A stretch of DNA of 64,000 bases from Candidatus Borrarchaeum weybense (lineage in GTDB: Archaea; Asgardarchaeota; Sifarchaeia; Borrarchaeales; Borrarchaeaceae), in NCBI GenBank assembly GCA_019057385.1, contig JAHQJS010000006.1, positions 452,938 to 516,937 of the forward strand, written 5' to 3'. Shown here in pieces: positions 53,782 to 61,255 of the stretch (positions within the stretch are counted from its first letter, which is position 1; every line of letters starts with the position of its first letter). A program made the position numbers and the translations under genes. The notes beneath the pieces were generated by a model, which was not told the origin of the DNA, made no database searches, and saw nothing but the letters and a program-made list of their open reading frames with translations.

Positions 53782-54453
53782 ATGCAGAGGAAAAAATGGG
53801 CCAAAGAAATCGCTGAGCGACTGATAAAAGAATACGGACAGAATAGAAAGGAATCTTTGGAACCTTTTGACGAACTAATCCGAACTATTCTATCTCAAAA
53901 CACTTCTGATGTGAACTCAGAACGAAGTTATAAACAACTAGCAGAGAAATTTTCGACCGTTAAGGCATTGGCTACTGCTTCTCTTAATGAAATTGAAGAA
54001 GCAATCAAAATAGGTGGTTTATATCGTCAGAAGGCAAAACGAATTAAGAGTATTGCTCAATTGGTCTTAGAGAAATATATATCCCTCTCTTTTTTGAAAG
54101 ATATGAATACTGATGAGGTTCGGAAATTTCTAAACAATATAGATGGGGTTGGGGCAAAAACAGCAGACTGTGTATTATTATTTTCTTTAAAGCGCCCGGT
54201 AATTCCAGTTGACACTCATGTTTGGAGAGTCTCAAAAAGATTAGGACTTGTTAAGGACAAGAAAAGCAAAAAAGTCACAAGAGAGATGGCAGGACGTGTT
54301 CTTGAGAAATTAATCGAATCAGATCTCCGATATGACTTTCATGTTGACTTAATTCTTCATGGGCGAAAGATTTGCAAAGCTCAAATCCCCTTGTGTAAAA
54401 AATGTATTTTGGAAGATTTGTGCGAAAAAAATGGAGTCAAAAACAAAGGATAA
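53782..54453 (+). CDS. nth: Endonuclease III-like DNA glycosylase/AP lyase
   Basis: 223 residues. The helix-hairpin-helix and catalytic region read NNIDGVGAKTADCVLLFSL and PVIPVDTHVWRVSKRLGL (Asp of VDTH). The C-terminal [4Fe-4S] loop CKAQIPLCKKCILEDLC has four Cys. SQNTSDVNSERSYKQL is the conserved helix. The Lys of classical Nth (LPGVGRKTA) is kept here as GAKTA. It removes damaged bases, mainly oxidised pyrimidines; substrate range within the HhH family is not fixed by sequence alone. Confidence 0.92.
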   Translation: MQRKKWAKEIAERLIKEYGQNRKESLEPFDELIRTILSQNTSDVNSERSYKQLAEKFSTVKALATASLNEIEEAIKIGGLYRQKAKRIKSIAQLVLEKYISLSFLKDMNTDEVRKFLNNIDGVGAKTADCVLLFSLKRPVIPVDTHVWRVSKRLGLVKDKKSKKVTREMAGRVLEKLIESDLRYDFHVDLILHGRKICKAQIPLCKKCILEDLCEKNGVKNKG

Positions 54454-54486
54454 GCGCAAAAGTTGTCATAACAAGAAAGAAGGTAA

Positions 54487-54508
54487 AAGGGGGCGGCCCT
54501 TTTTTTTC
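54487..54508. terminator. Bidirectional hairpin terminator
   Basis: AAAAGGG-GGCGG-CCCTTTTTTT reads as a stem with a T run on the plus strand (ending the endonuclease III gene) and, from the other side, as a stem after the SECIS hairpin of the convergent selenoprotein gene. Confidence 0.6.
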
Positions 54509-54543
54509 AGCTATACTACCCATGCGTTTCAGTATAGCCTCAT
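54505..54543 (-). promoter_or_regulatory. SECIS element overlapping the stop codon (Sec oxidoreductase mRNA)
   Basis: Minus strand: AUGA (its UGA is the stop codon of the gene), G, stem GCUAUACU, loop GAAACGCAUGGGU, stem AGUAUAGC, then UGAA. The 8-bp stem is perfect. G-A/A-G tandem pairs form between AUGA and UGAA, with G-U above and U-A below. AAA lies on the 5' side of the loop, 10 nt after AUGA. The plan is the same as that of the 49435-49473 hairpin and of eukaryotic SECIS elements. Confidence 0.82.
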
Positions 54544-55220
54544 TCTTTACCTTCTGATAACAGTTTATTCACGAATTTGTCTAAGTTTGGTACGCCCACA
54601 AATGTCCTTTCTTCATTAATGACTGTAGCAGGGACACCGGACACGCCGTATTTTCTAGCGAGATCTTGATGTTCGTAGGCTTCGATTGTATCGGAGATGA
54701 CTTTTCCTTCGGACTCTATGGATATCTGGTTTGCTAGTAGTACAGAAGCTGGACAGAATGGTCAATCCCCCACAAGTGAGGAATAATCTTCTTCACATGT
54801 TGTAGGTGTGACCACTGTCCGAACTACCACTGGTTTCTGGATCTCTATCAGTTTTTCTTTTAAATGTCCTAAATCTGTGGTTTGAGTTGAAACCATTACA
54901 AGTGTTTGAATAAATGCCGCAAATTCTCCTCCGGCGGGTATGCCTGTGTATCGTATTCCAGTCAATTCTCCTCCTGATTCTATACGAATAGTGGGAGGGT
55001 ATTCAACTTCGTATTTTGCTGCTAACTCCTTTTGAGTGTCGAGCGAGATCTCTTCAACTGTAATTTTGTCAGTAAGTTCAGTGAGTGTCTTACAGATTTC
55101 AATGGTATCGGCACATGCTGGGCAGTGGATATCTGATGTGAAAACCTTTAGCGAAATAGGGTTTTCTAGTTTCTCTAATTCCCGTCTGAGTTGAGACCTT
55201 CCAGAAGGTGAGATCAACAA
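54540..55220 (-). CDS. Selenocysteine-containing protein disulfide oxidoreductase (two thioredoxin folds)
   Basis: 226 residues including Sec, from ATG 55220 to TGA 54540. The N-terminal thioredoxin-like domain keeps CPAC near residue 33 and YPPTIRIESGG with its cis-Pro loop. The C-terminal domain has an in-frame TGA at 54762-54764 (codon 153) in GD-U-PFCPASVLLANQISIES. The neighbouring paralogue reads SRCPHCPISVLMANQISIES there, so the TGA stands exactly at the first active-site Cys. The frame then runs on intact through GVPATVINEERTFVGVP to a TGA stop with an adjoining SECIS. A 12-residue insertion precedes the Sec. Total length is that of archaeal PDO. Role: thiol/disulfide exchange with faster Sec chemistry (inferred). 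Confidence 0.88.
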
Positions 55221-55256
55221 AATTCTCTCCTTTATGGATTTATAATACTCTCTGCA

Positions 55257-56615
55257 AGAAGACCCCCAACTTGTTGGGGGGATGAATTGAGTATTTTACG
55301 TTTTTCACTTTCACAGTAGTGTCCCCCAGCTTTAAATAGGTTTTTGCGTATAGTAACTCTCGTGATATGAATTTTCAGGGGAACACAGGGATACGTATGA
55401 TGACACGGACGTACAAATATCGCTTGTATCCAACCACACAACAGGCAACTACGTTAACGCAATGGCTGACCACCTGTCGTTGGTTGTACAATACCTCGCT
55501 TGCTGAACGCCGAGATGCTTGGCATACTCACCAACACTCAGTCAGCTATTATGAGCAAGCCACCCAACTACAAGTCGTAAAAAAGACTAATCCGTTTTTG
55601 AAGGCGGTGCATTCTCAGGTGCTCCAAGATACACTTAGAAGACTGGATAAGACCTTCCAGAACTTTTTTAGGCGTCTTAAGAAGGGGGAAAAACCAGGTT
55701 ACCCACGCTTTAAAGGGCAATACCGATATGATTCCTTCACTTACCCGCAAAGTGGGTTCTCACTGGAAAAGAACAACAAGAAACTCCGGCTCTCGAAAAT
55801 TGGACGTATCACCATTACACTCCACCGTCCGATACCTACTGAAGGCGTGATCAAGACCTGTACCATTACACGCGATGTCGACCACTGGCATGCCTGTTTT
55901 GTAGTAGAACTGCCTGATCCCGCTCTTCACACTCAGAAAAGAGCCATAAAGAAGGCGATAGGGGTGGATGTCGGGCTTAAGAGTTTACTGACGTGTAATA
56001 ACGGAGATACCATCGCTAACCCCCGTTGGTTAAGACACTCGGAGAAGAAAGTAGCCAAAGAACAGAGAAGAAAAGATAGAAAGGTTAAGGGCTCAAATAA
56101 CCGTCACAAGCAGAACAGGAAGGTAGCACGGTTACACCGGAAGATACGTAACCAACGGAAGGACTTTCATCACAAGCTTAGTCGAACACTGGTCGATACT
56201 TATGACCTAATAGTGTATGAAAACTTAACGATTACCAACATGGTGAAGAACCATCATGTAGCCAAGTCGATTAGTGATGCGGGCTGGGGACAACTGATGT
56301 GTTTTACCGAGTACAAAGCGGAGGAAGCTGGTACTCTGGTAGAATATGTGAGTGCCTATAATACCACACAATTGTGTAGTAGGTGTGGGAGGATTGTGCC
56401 GAAAACACTGGCAACCCGCATCCACCGCTGTCCTTACTGTGGTCTTGATGTAGCACGAGATCATAACTCGGCCATCACGATTTTACACCGATCACGCAAC
56501 TATGTAGCATCACGATCATCATCAGGGCAGGAACTGCCCGTAGAGCCTGTTTGACATGTCCCGTTGGGGAATGGATGATTCAGGAAGCCAGCCTACTTGT
56601 AGGGTGGTAGTTCAC
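55257..56615 (+). mobile_element. IS200/IS605-type element carrying tnpB only
   Basis: The left end has a hairpin CCCCCAA-CTTG-TTGGGGG at 55263-55280 followed by GATGAATTGAG. The right end, after tnpB, has a hairpin CCTACTTGTAGG and ends GGTAGTTCAC at about 56615; the same TAGTTCAC end is seen in the remnant at 60741. No tnpA is present, so it cannot move by itself. It lies between two paralogous oxidoreductase genes. Boundaries are approximate to a few bases. Confidence 0.72.
55397..56554 (+). CDS. tnpB: TnpB RNA-guided nuclease (IS605 OrfB)
   Basis: 385 residues from ATG 55397, giving MMTRTYKYRLYPTTQQ, the usual TnpB N-terminus; an upstream ATG at 55367 is less likely. The RuvC triad is complete: Asp in IGVDVGLKSLL, Glu in LIVYENLTI and Asp in DVARDHNSAI. 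A zinc finger CSRCG ... CPYCG lies between the last two. TnpB cuts DNA using a guide RNA transcribed from its own 3' end and the element's right end. Higher G+C than the neighbouring genes fits recent transfer. It appears intact. Confidence 0.92.
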   Translation: MMTRTYKYRLYPTTQQATTLTQWLTTCRWLYNTSLAERRDAWHTHQHSVSYYEQATQLQVVKKTNPFLKAVHSQVLQDTLRRLDKTFQNFFRRLKKGEKPGYPRFKGQYRYDSFTYPQSGFSLEKNNKKLRLSKIGRITITLHRPIPTEGVIKTCTITRDVDHWHACFVVELPDPALHTQKRAIKKAIGVDVGLKSLLTCNNGDTIANPRWLRHSEKKVAKEQRRKDRKVKGSNNRHKQNRKVARLHRKIRNQRKDFHHKLSRTLVDTYDLIVYENLTITNMVKNHHVAKSISDAGWGQLMCFTEYKAEEAGTLVEYVSAYNTTQLCSRCGRIVPKTLATRIHRCPYCGLDVARDHNSAITILHRSRNYVASRSSSGQELPVEPV

Positions 56616-56635
56616 GTTAGTGACTTGAACATCAT
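56440..56635 (+). ncRNA. Predicted omega RNA (reRNA) of the TnpB element
   Basis: TnpB guide RNAs overlap the 3' end of tnpB and reach past the right end by the guide length. Here that covers the last part of tnpB, the non-coding 60 nt with the CCTACTTGTAGG hairpin and the GGTAGTTCAC end, then about 16-20 nt of host DNA (GTTAGTGACTTGAAC...) as guide. The 5' end of the RNA cannot be fixed from sequence. This is inferred from family knowledge and was not observed directly. Confidence 0.45.
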
Positions 56636-57002
56636 GCTGTCAAAGAGTGAACTAGCCTACAACACGTTAAATAATCTTCATATGGAGGATATATAGAATT
56701 GCAGCCAACTCTAATAGACTCTTAGCATGTTGAAATTAGACTAACTTACCTAAAACTAAGCAAGAAAGCAACAAAGCTTCAGCGTGAGGTAGTCCACCTA
56801 AAACTAATTAAAGTCTTATGAGTTAGTTATCAGGTATCTTGAATCAAGGTTCTTGAAGTTTTCTAGCAAAAAAGAAAATGGAATATTTTTAGGATAGTAG
56901 TTCACTTCTACCTAAACCGGAGATAACGAGAAAGTCCAAATTGTCCTAAAATTGGCTTTGAGACCATCTTTTGTCTATATCTTCTATTCTTTTAGTGTAA
57001 TC
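56616..57002. other. Intergenic region with inverted element-end sequence
   Basis: About 387 bases without a gene. At 56647-56654 GTGAACTA followed by GCCTACAAC is an inverted, imperfect copy of the element right end (TTGTAGG ... TAGTTCAC) only 32 bases away. A third TAGTTCAC occurs at about 56890. These may be relics of earlier insertions. No coding signal. Confidence 0.45.
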
Positions 57003-57635
57003 TCATTTTCTACCTACCGTAATCAATTTATCGACGAATTTTCCAACGTTTGGAACGCCCACGAATTCTTTCTGTCCATTTATGATCGTTGCAGGTACTC
57101 CAGTCACTTCGTATTTCATAGGTATTTCCTGATTTTGATATCCCTCTACTATATCTGAAATAACTACGCCATCGGATTCAATTGATATTTGGTTTGCCAT
57201 TAGAACTGATATTGGGCAGTGTGGACAACGTGATGTGACGATGGTTTTGACAACTATAGGTTTCTTAATCTCCTTTATTTTTGCCTTTAAATGGGCCAAT
57301 TCCGTTTGTCCGGTTGAAATCATTACGAGTGTTCTAATAAATGGAGCGAATTCGCCACCAGCCGGAATACCAGTATAGCGTACCCCACATCCTTCAATAA
57401 TAATTGTAGGCAACCATTTAACCTTGTATTTTGCTACTAACTCCTTCTGAGTGTCGAAAGATATCTCTTCATATGAGATTTTTCCATTTGAAAGTTCAGT
57501 GAGGATCTTACAGAGTTTAACAGTATCCGCAGCTGTGGGGCAGTTATTTTTTGATGTGAAAACTTTTAAAGAAATTGGTTTTTCGAGGTTATCAAATTCC
57601 TGTTTCACTATCTCTTTAACTGAATCAGACATCAT
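57003..57635 (-). CDS. Protein disulfide oxidoreductase (two glutaredoxin/thioredoxin folds), Cys paralogue
   Basis: 210 residues. The C-terminal domain has an intact TSRCPHCPISVLMANQ active site and VTGVPATIING cis-Pro loop. In the N-terminal domain the site reads NNCPTAADT, so the second Cys is lost. It aligns along its whole length with the Sec-containing paralogue at 54540-55220 (e.g. YTGIPAGGEFA and SLKVFTS are identical). It acts in cytoplasmic disulfide exchange. The two paralogues share a strand and are separated only by the TnpB element and non-coding DNA. Confidence 0.88.
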   Translation of the reverse strand: MMSDSVKEIVKQEFDNLEKPISLKVFTSKNNCPTAADTVKLCKILTELSNGKISYEEISFDTQKELVAKYKVKWLPTIIIEGCGVRYTGIPAGGEFAPFIRTLVMISTGQTELAHLKAKIKEIKKPIVVKTIVTSRCPHCPISVLMANQISIESDGVVISDIVEGYQNQEIPMKYEVTGVPATIINGQKEFVGVPNVGKFVDKLITVGRK

Positions 57636-57869
57636 CCATTTCTCTCTCCTGCAAATTTTTTTGGGTCTGAATTATTCTTATGGCATATTTATTTAGTTTA
57701 TGTGGTGGATATGTGCATGTATATCGTAGAAATTGTTGTTCAAAGGAATTTTTAATTCTCTATTAAGATATTCTATTATAACATTGTATTATTATGTTTA
57801 AATTAAATTATCTTACAGCAGATTAAAACCTTAGAGAACATAAGAGGATGTGTCTAAGCTGAAAGATTA

Positions 57870-58667
57870 TTACATTATTCTCTTTTTATGAGAATAAACG
57901 TTCATTCTTTTTCCACGCACAAAGCAAACAAGTGTGACGCCTGTTTTTTCAGCTAATATAATACCTGAATTTATTGGGCCTGAAATGGATGCAATTATAG
58001 GAATCCCCACTCTAGCAGCTTTAAGTACCATGTCGGCAGGTTGACGACCCGTGCTCGCAAGAACTAGCTTCGAAAAATCTAAACCGTTAAGTGCAGCAAA
58101 TCCAATAACTTTGTCGATTGCATTATGTCTTCCAACATCTTCAAATATACATAACGCCTTTCCATTTGACGGATCAAATAAACCGGCTGCATGTGTTCCC
58201 CCTGTCTTTTTAAAAACCTTACATTGACTATTTAGATTTCTAATTATTTCTGTGATCTCATAAGGTGAAATTGAAGTTTTAGAAGAAACAAATATTTGCG
58301 TACGATCAAGAAGTTTTATATAATCATTTGTAGAAATGCACGCTGTTGTAGTTAACTTATGAATTGTAACTCTTCTGAAATCGCATTCTGACCTTGTCTC
58401 AATATTAATATTGTTTTCTGAGATTTCAACTCTGATAATTTCATCAGACGACTTTACAATGCCTTCTGAGAGGAGATACCCTATCCCCAACTCTTTCATA
58501 CTATCTGGTGAAGCTAAAAGCGTTATACAATGTTTCTTATTAATGATGATGTTGAATGGGGTCTCTACAGCGACATCGTCCTCTATAATGTGACTTTCAC
58601 TTAGGTGATCATTTTTGAGTTTGATACGTAAAGTCGTAACAGATGTTGTCATTTTCATTTCATTCAC
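57870..58667 (-). CDS. fdhD: FdhD-like formate dehydrogenase accessory protein
   Basis: 265 residues. The conserved FEDVGRHNAIDKVIGFA, STGRQPADMVLKAARVGIP and CFVRGKRMNVYS motifs of FdhD are present. FdhD transfers sulfur to the molybdenum/tungsten cofactor of formate dehydrogenase. The usual catalytic CxxC loop is reduced to TTACISTND, with one Cys only. No formate dehydrogenase catalytic subunit is in the window; that enzyme is often itself a selenoprotein. The start may be the ATG at 58667 or the third Met. Confidence 0.85.
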   Translation of the reverse strand: MNEMKMTTSVTTLRIKLKNDHLSESHIIEDDVAVETPFNIIINKKHCITLLASPDSMKELGIGYLLSEGIVKSSDEIIRVEISENNINIETRSECDFRRVTIHKLTTTACISTNDYIKLLDRTQIFVSSKTSISPYEITEIIRNLNSQCKVFKKTGGTHAAGLFDPSNGKALCIFEDVGRHNAIDKVIGFAALNGLDFSKLVLASTGRQPADMVLKAARVGIPIIASISGPINSGIILAEKTGVTLVCFVRGKRMNVYSHKKRIM

Positions 58668-58733
58668 AACTTCAAGTTTTTAAAGCAAAATAACTTTCTT
58701 CTTTCAAAATTAACTCAAATACATAATTAGAGA

Positions 58734-59330
58734 GTGAAATTCTTGTTAAAATCATCGCTCCTCGCACAAGTGATTTCAATCATTTATTTGCCTCCACTAG
58801 TTTCACTTTGGTTATTCATTGTTTTTGCATTGTATTCACCAGCTGAAATCGGTAATCCGTCCCTATTCTTTGTTTTCGTGGGAATCACTTTTTTCACGAT
58901 CCTGCCGCTTCTAACCTTGATTTTGCTGGCAAGAGATCATGGACCCACGTTTGCTGTTCCACGCGCTTCACGAAATTTGAGCTACGCCGTTGTCTTTCTC
59001 GAATATATTGTTGGAACGTTGATCTTCTATCTTGGCAATGTAATAATCCTTTTCATTATTGGTCTAATTTACATCGCGATAATTACTGCTTTGATGGTTA
59101 TCAATCGCTTTTGGAAAATTAGTGTTCATGCTGCTGGAATTTCTGGTCCAGCTACATTCTGTTTATACATTTTTGGCCCGTTTACACTTTGGACGGTTCC
59201 GCTGCTACTGTTCGTTATTCTTGTTATATGGGCTCGTTATCAACTCAAAGCTCATACCGTTTATCAACTTGCTGGAGGCACATTATTAGCAAGCGTTATA
59301 ACTCTTATCATAGCGTATCTATCATTTTAA
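58734..59330 (+). CDS. PAP2-like membrane phosphatase family protein
   Basis: 198 residues with about six membrane helices. The C-terminal half has FWKISVHAAGISGPATF and WARYQLKAHTVYQLAGG, which match the second and third PAP2 motifs (S-x-H and R-x5-H) as seen in archaeal membrane PAP2-type proteins. The first motif is weak. It would remove phosphate from lipid phosphates such as polyprenyl diphosphate or phosphatidic acid analogues. Substrate unknown. Confidence 0.68.
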   Translation: MKFLLKSSLLAQVISIIYLPPLVSLWLFIVFALYSPAEIGNPSLFFVFVGITFFTILPLLTLILLARDHGPTFAVPRASRNLSYAVVFLEYIVGTLIFYLGNVIILFIIGLIYIAIITALMVINRFWKISVHAAGISGPATFCLYIFGPFTLWTVPLLLFVILVIWARYQLKAHTVYQLAGGTLLASVITLIIAYLSF

Positions 59331-59451
59331 TATCTGAGAAGTGCAGTTTAGTTTGTATTAATTAAAAAAAGAGAAAGGGACGTCTCCTTCGTTGATTTTG
59401 ACCAAAATACTACTCTATAGGATCTTTCATAAGAGAAAAAGTTACAATATT

Positions 59452-60060
59452 TCAAGACAGATTTTGTCTGTTTGCAGCCTTTCCAAAACTCTCCTCTACC
59501 TCATCCTCTTCAAATTTTAGTGCTTCATCCAATTCAAATTCTGTTTTTTCTGCTTTAAATTTCTCTAAATCCTTTGCTTCTTCTTTCGCGATTTCTTCCG
59601 CTATTTTTGCTGCAAGTCTATGTCTTCTTACAATCTCTCCTAATTTAGGATATTCATAAGTCATGTCAGCTTCTGATTTCAATTCTATATTCTGCTTTCG
59701 CACAAATCTCTTAACACTTTCTGAAAATCCACTTCTACTAATTAATATCAATTTCAAGTCATCAATCTCAATATTTTCATTTTTTAGAAGTCCTTTTAGT
59801 CGTTCTACTTGATAACACTGGTTAACTCCAACAACTCTCCCCCAGTCCTTTATGAGTAAAATTGCAGATGGATTATCCTTGGAGTCCTTCAGGAGTAAAA
59901 CATCGCTTTTCTTATTTGTTGTACAAAGCTTTCTCTTAATTGATGGTATCTTGTAGGGTAGCCAATGGGAAATATCGAGGGGTACGAATCCTTTTTTTTT
60001 GTAGTATTTCACAGTTAGCCATCGGAGGTTAAATAGTGTTGATTGTGCCGTTTTTCTCAC
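59452..60060 (-). CDS. Uncharacterised protein, possible restriction-endonuclease-like fold
   Basis: 202 residues. The first 140 are alpha/beta with SDVLLLKDSKDNPSAILLIK, VNQCYQVERLKGLL and LKLILISRSGFSESVKRFV. The order of strands and the last motif resemble the core of Mrr-like or Holliday-junction-resolvase-like nucleases, but no full catalytic D-E-x-K set is clear. A charged helical tail (EIAKEEAKDLEKFKAEKTEF) follows. No confident family. Confidence 0.5.
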   Translation of the reverse strand: MRKTAQSTLFNLRWLTVKYYKKKGFVPLDISHWLPYKIPSIKRKLCTTNKKSDVLLLKDSKDNPSAILLIKDWGRVVGVNQCYQVERLKGLLKNENIEIDDLKLILISRSGFSESVKRFVRKQNIELKSEADMTYEYPKLGEIVRRHRLAAKIAEEIAKEEAKDLEKFKAEKTEFELDEALKFEEDEVEESFGKAANRQNLS

Positions 60061-60115
60061 GCCTCCCGTATTTAGGTTGCATTTATTTATTCGATAGATC
60101 GGAATAGAATTGTAT

Positions 60116-60176
60116 GATGGTGGATACTATCTTCGAATAGCACGGCGTAAGTATATTAGTGGGAAACACCACCATC
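60116..60176 (+). ncRNA. Candidate structured RNA in a large intergenic gap
   Basis: GATGGTGG (60116-60123) pairs perfectly with CCACCATC (60169-60176). Inside, ATACT (60124-60128) pairs with AGTAT (60150-60154), so two helices stack. It lies in a gap of about 680 bases (60061-60740) without a gene. A terminator-like hairpin (60306-60321) follows at about 130 nt. Could be a small RNA, a leader or chance. Confidence 0.35.
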
Positions 60177-60305
60177 TCATTATGCTTCGAAATGACATTG
60201 GAATTCATGCCTAATGCCATCAAACAAACTCATGTTCCAACATTAATCCCGACAAAACTAATTTATATTTGTTTTGCTATTTAAATCGGTAATTAGGTCT
60301 GTGCG

Positions 60306-60321
60306 AGCGCGAAAGCGCGCT
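60306..60321 (+). terminator. Perfect GC-rich hairpin followed by TTT
   Basis: AGCGCG-AAAG-CGCGCT forms a perfect 6-bp stem with a tetraloop, followed by TTTC. In this AT-rich region it stands out and may end a small transcript that covers the 60116-60176 structure. The rest of the gap up to 60740 shows nothing recognisable. Confidence 0.4.
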
Positions 60322-60740
60322 TTTCGAAATTGAGCATTTATAAAGGTATTTAAAGGATATTCAAATCTTATACTTCACTATAAGGCAAATAAAACAATTT
60401 ATGCAGACATACATCCTCGGCTATATGTAATTGAGTATATTCTTCATCGTCATAATGCCGTGGATGCATTCTTCCTTAGAACTAACATTTATGATGCTTT
60501 CGAAAACTGCTCAATTTTAGTTTGAATAAGTTTTTTAGATTGAGGCTCTTTTTTTTCCTTCAAATTCCACAGCTTTTTTAGAAAAAATAGAAAAATATCT
60601 CAAGACCATTGCCCTCATGTTCTGTGATGAAGTGATAGGAGAACGCATTCAATTAGGGTGTCTCTCCATTTATTTAACTTCGCAATGTCGAAGACTATTG
60701 CTTTTTTTTGACTTATAATTATATTGAGGGGAGTCTATTT

Positions 60741-61133
60741 GTGAACTACTCCACCTAGCGGATGGAGTTTCCTGCGAGTCCTCCCAACCCTTACGGGAAA
60801 CTTTCGTTTTACGTTCGGCTGTGTGTCGCAATTCATCCTCATACAGGGATGGCCCGTCCACTTGGCATTCTGTGATAGCAACCCTTAAGGCTTCACAATC
60901 ACCCTATAACGGTTCGTCAAATTCTATTGTCCTTTTACCGTTGTGGTTACCCACGTCGGTTAGAAACTGTACGAACCTAACTCACAGGGACTCCTCTTCA
61001 GCTATCTTATCGAGAGTCTTGTATCCCTGCGTTCCTCTCGATAGTCATCTGAACATCTTCGTGCAAAAAGCTATAAAAACCTTGCGGCTTTCATCTCCCA
61101 GCTGTCGCAAGTAGACTTCCCGCCAATAAAGTT
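60741..61133 (-). mobile_element. Decayed IS200/IS605-type element without tnpB (MITE-like)
   Basis: Minus strand from 61133: left end GGCGGGAAG ... CAGCTGGGAGATGAAAGCCGC, close to the left end of the fragment near 5.6 kb. Next comes AGAGGAACGCAGGGATACA, similar to GGGGAACACAGGGATACG at the start of the intact tnpB. At 60741 the right end reads CTCCATCCGCTAGGTGGAG (hairpin) then TAGTTCAC, the same end as the intact element. About 390 bp in all, with no usable tnpB frame. It retains both ends and a structured inner part that could be a guide-RNA-like segment. Confidence 0.65.
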
Positions 61134-61255
61134 AAAAGAGGTGACTGTGTATATTTGCTTAAAGTAAATTTGCACAATGTCGATTATTTCTACCAAAAAT
61201 CTCTTCTCAGTAACTAGCAGGGAATCACCGACACTTTTCAGGTTGAGGCATATAA

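Noticed and set aside
54762..55220. A 152-residue oxidoreductase ending at TGA 54762, taken as the full gene
   Set aside because: The same frame continues with a conserved domain and the TGA sits on the active-site Cys position, so the Sec-containing full frame is the better reading.
60670..61114. Frames of 63 and 97 residues in the 61-kb region
   Set aside because: They cross the ends and hairpins of the decayed mobile element and have no protein-like pattern.
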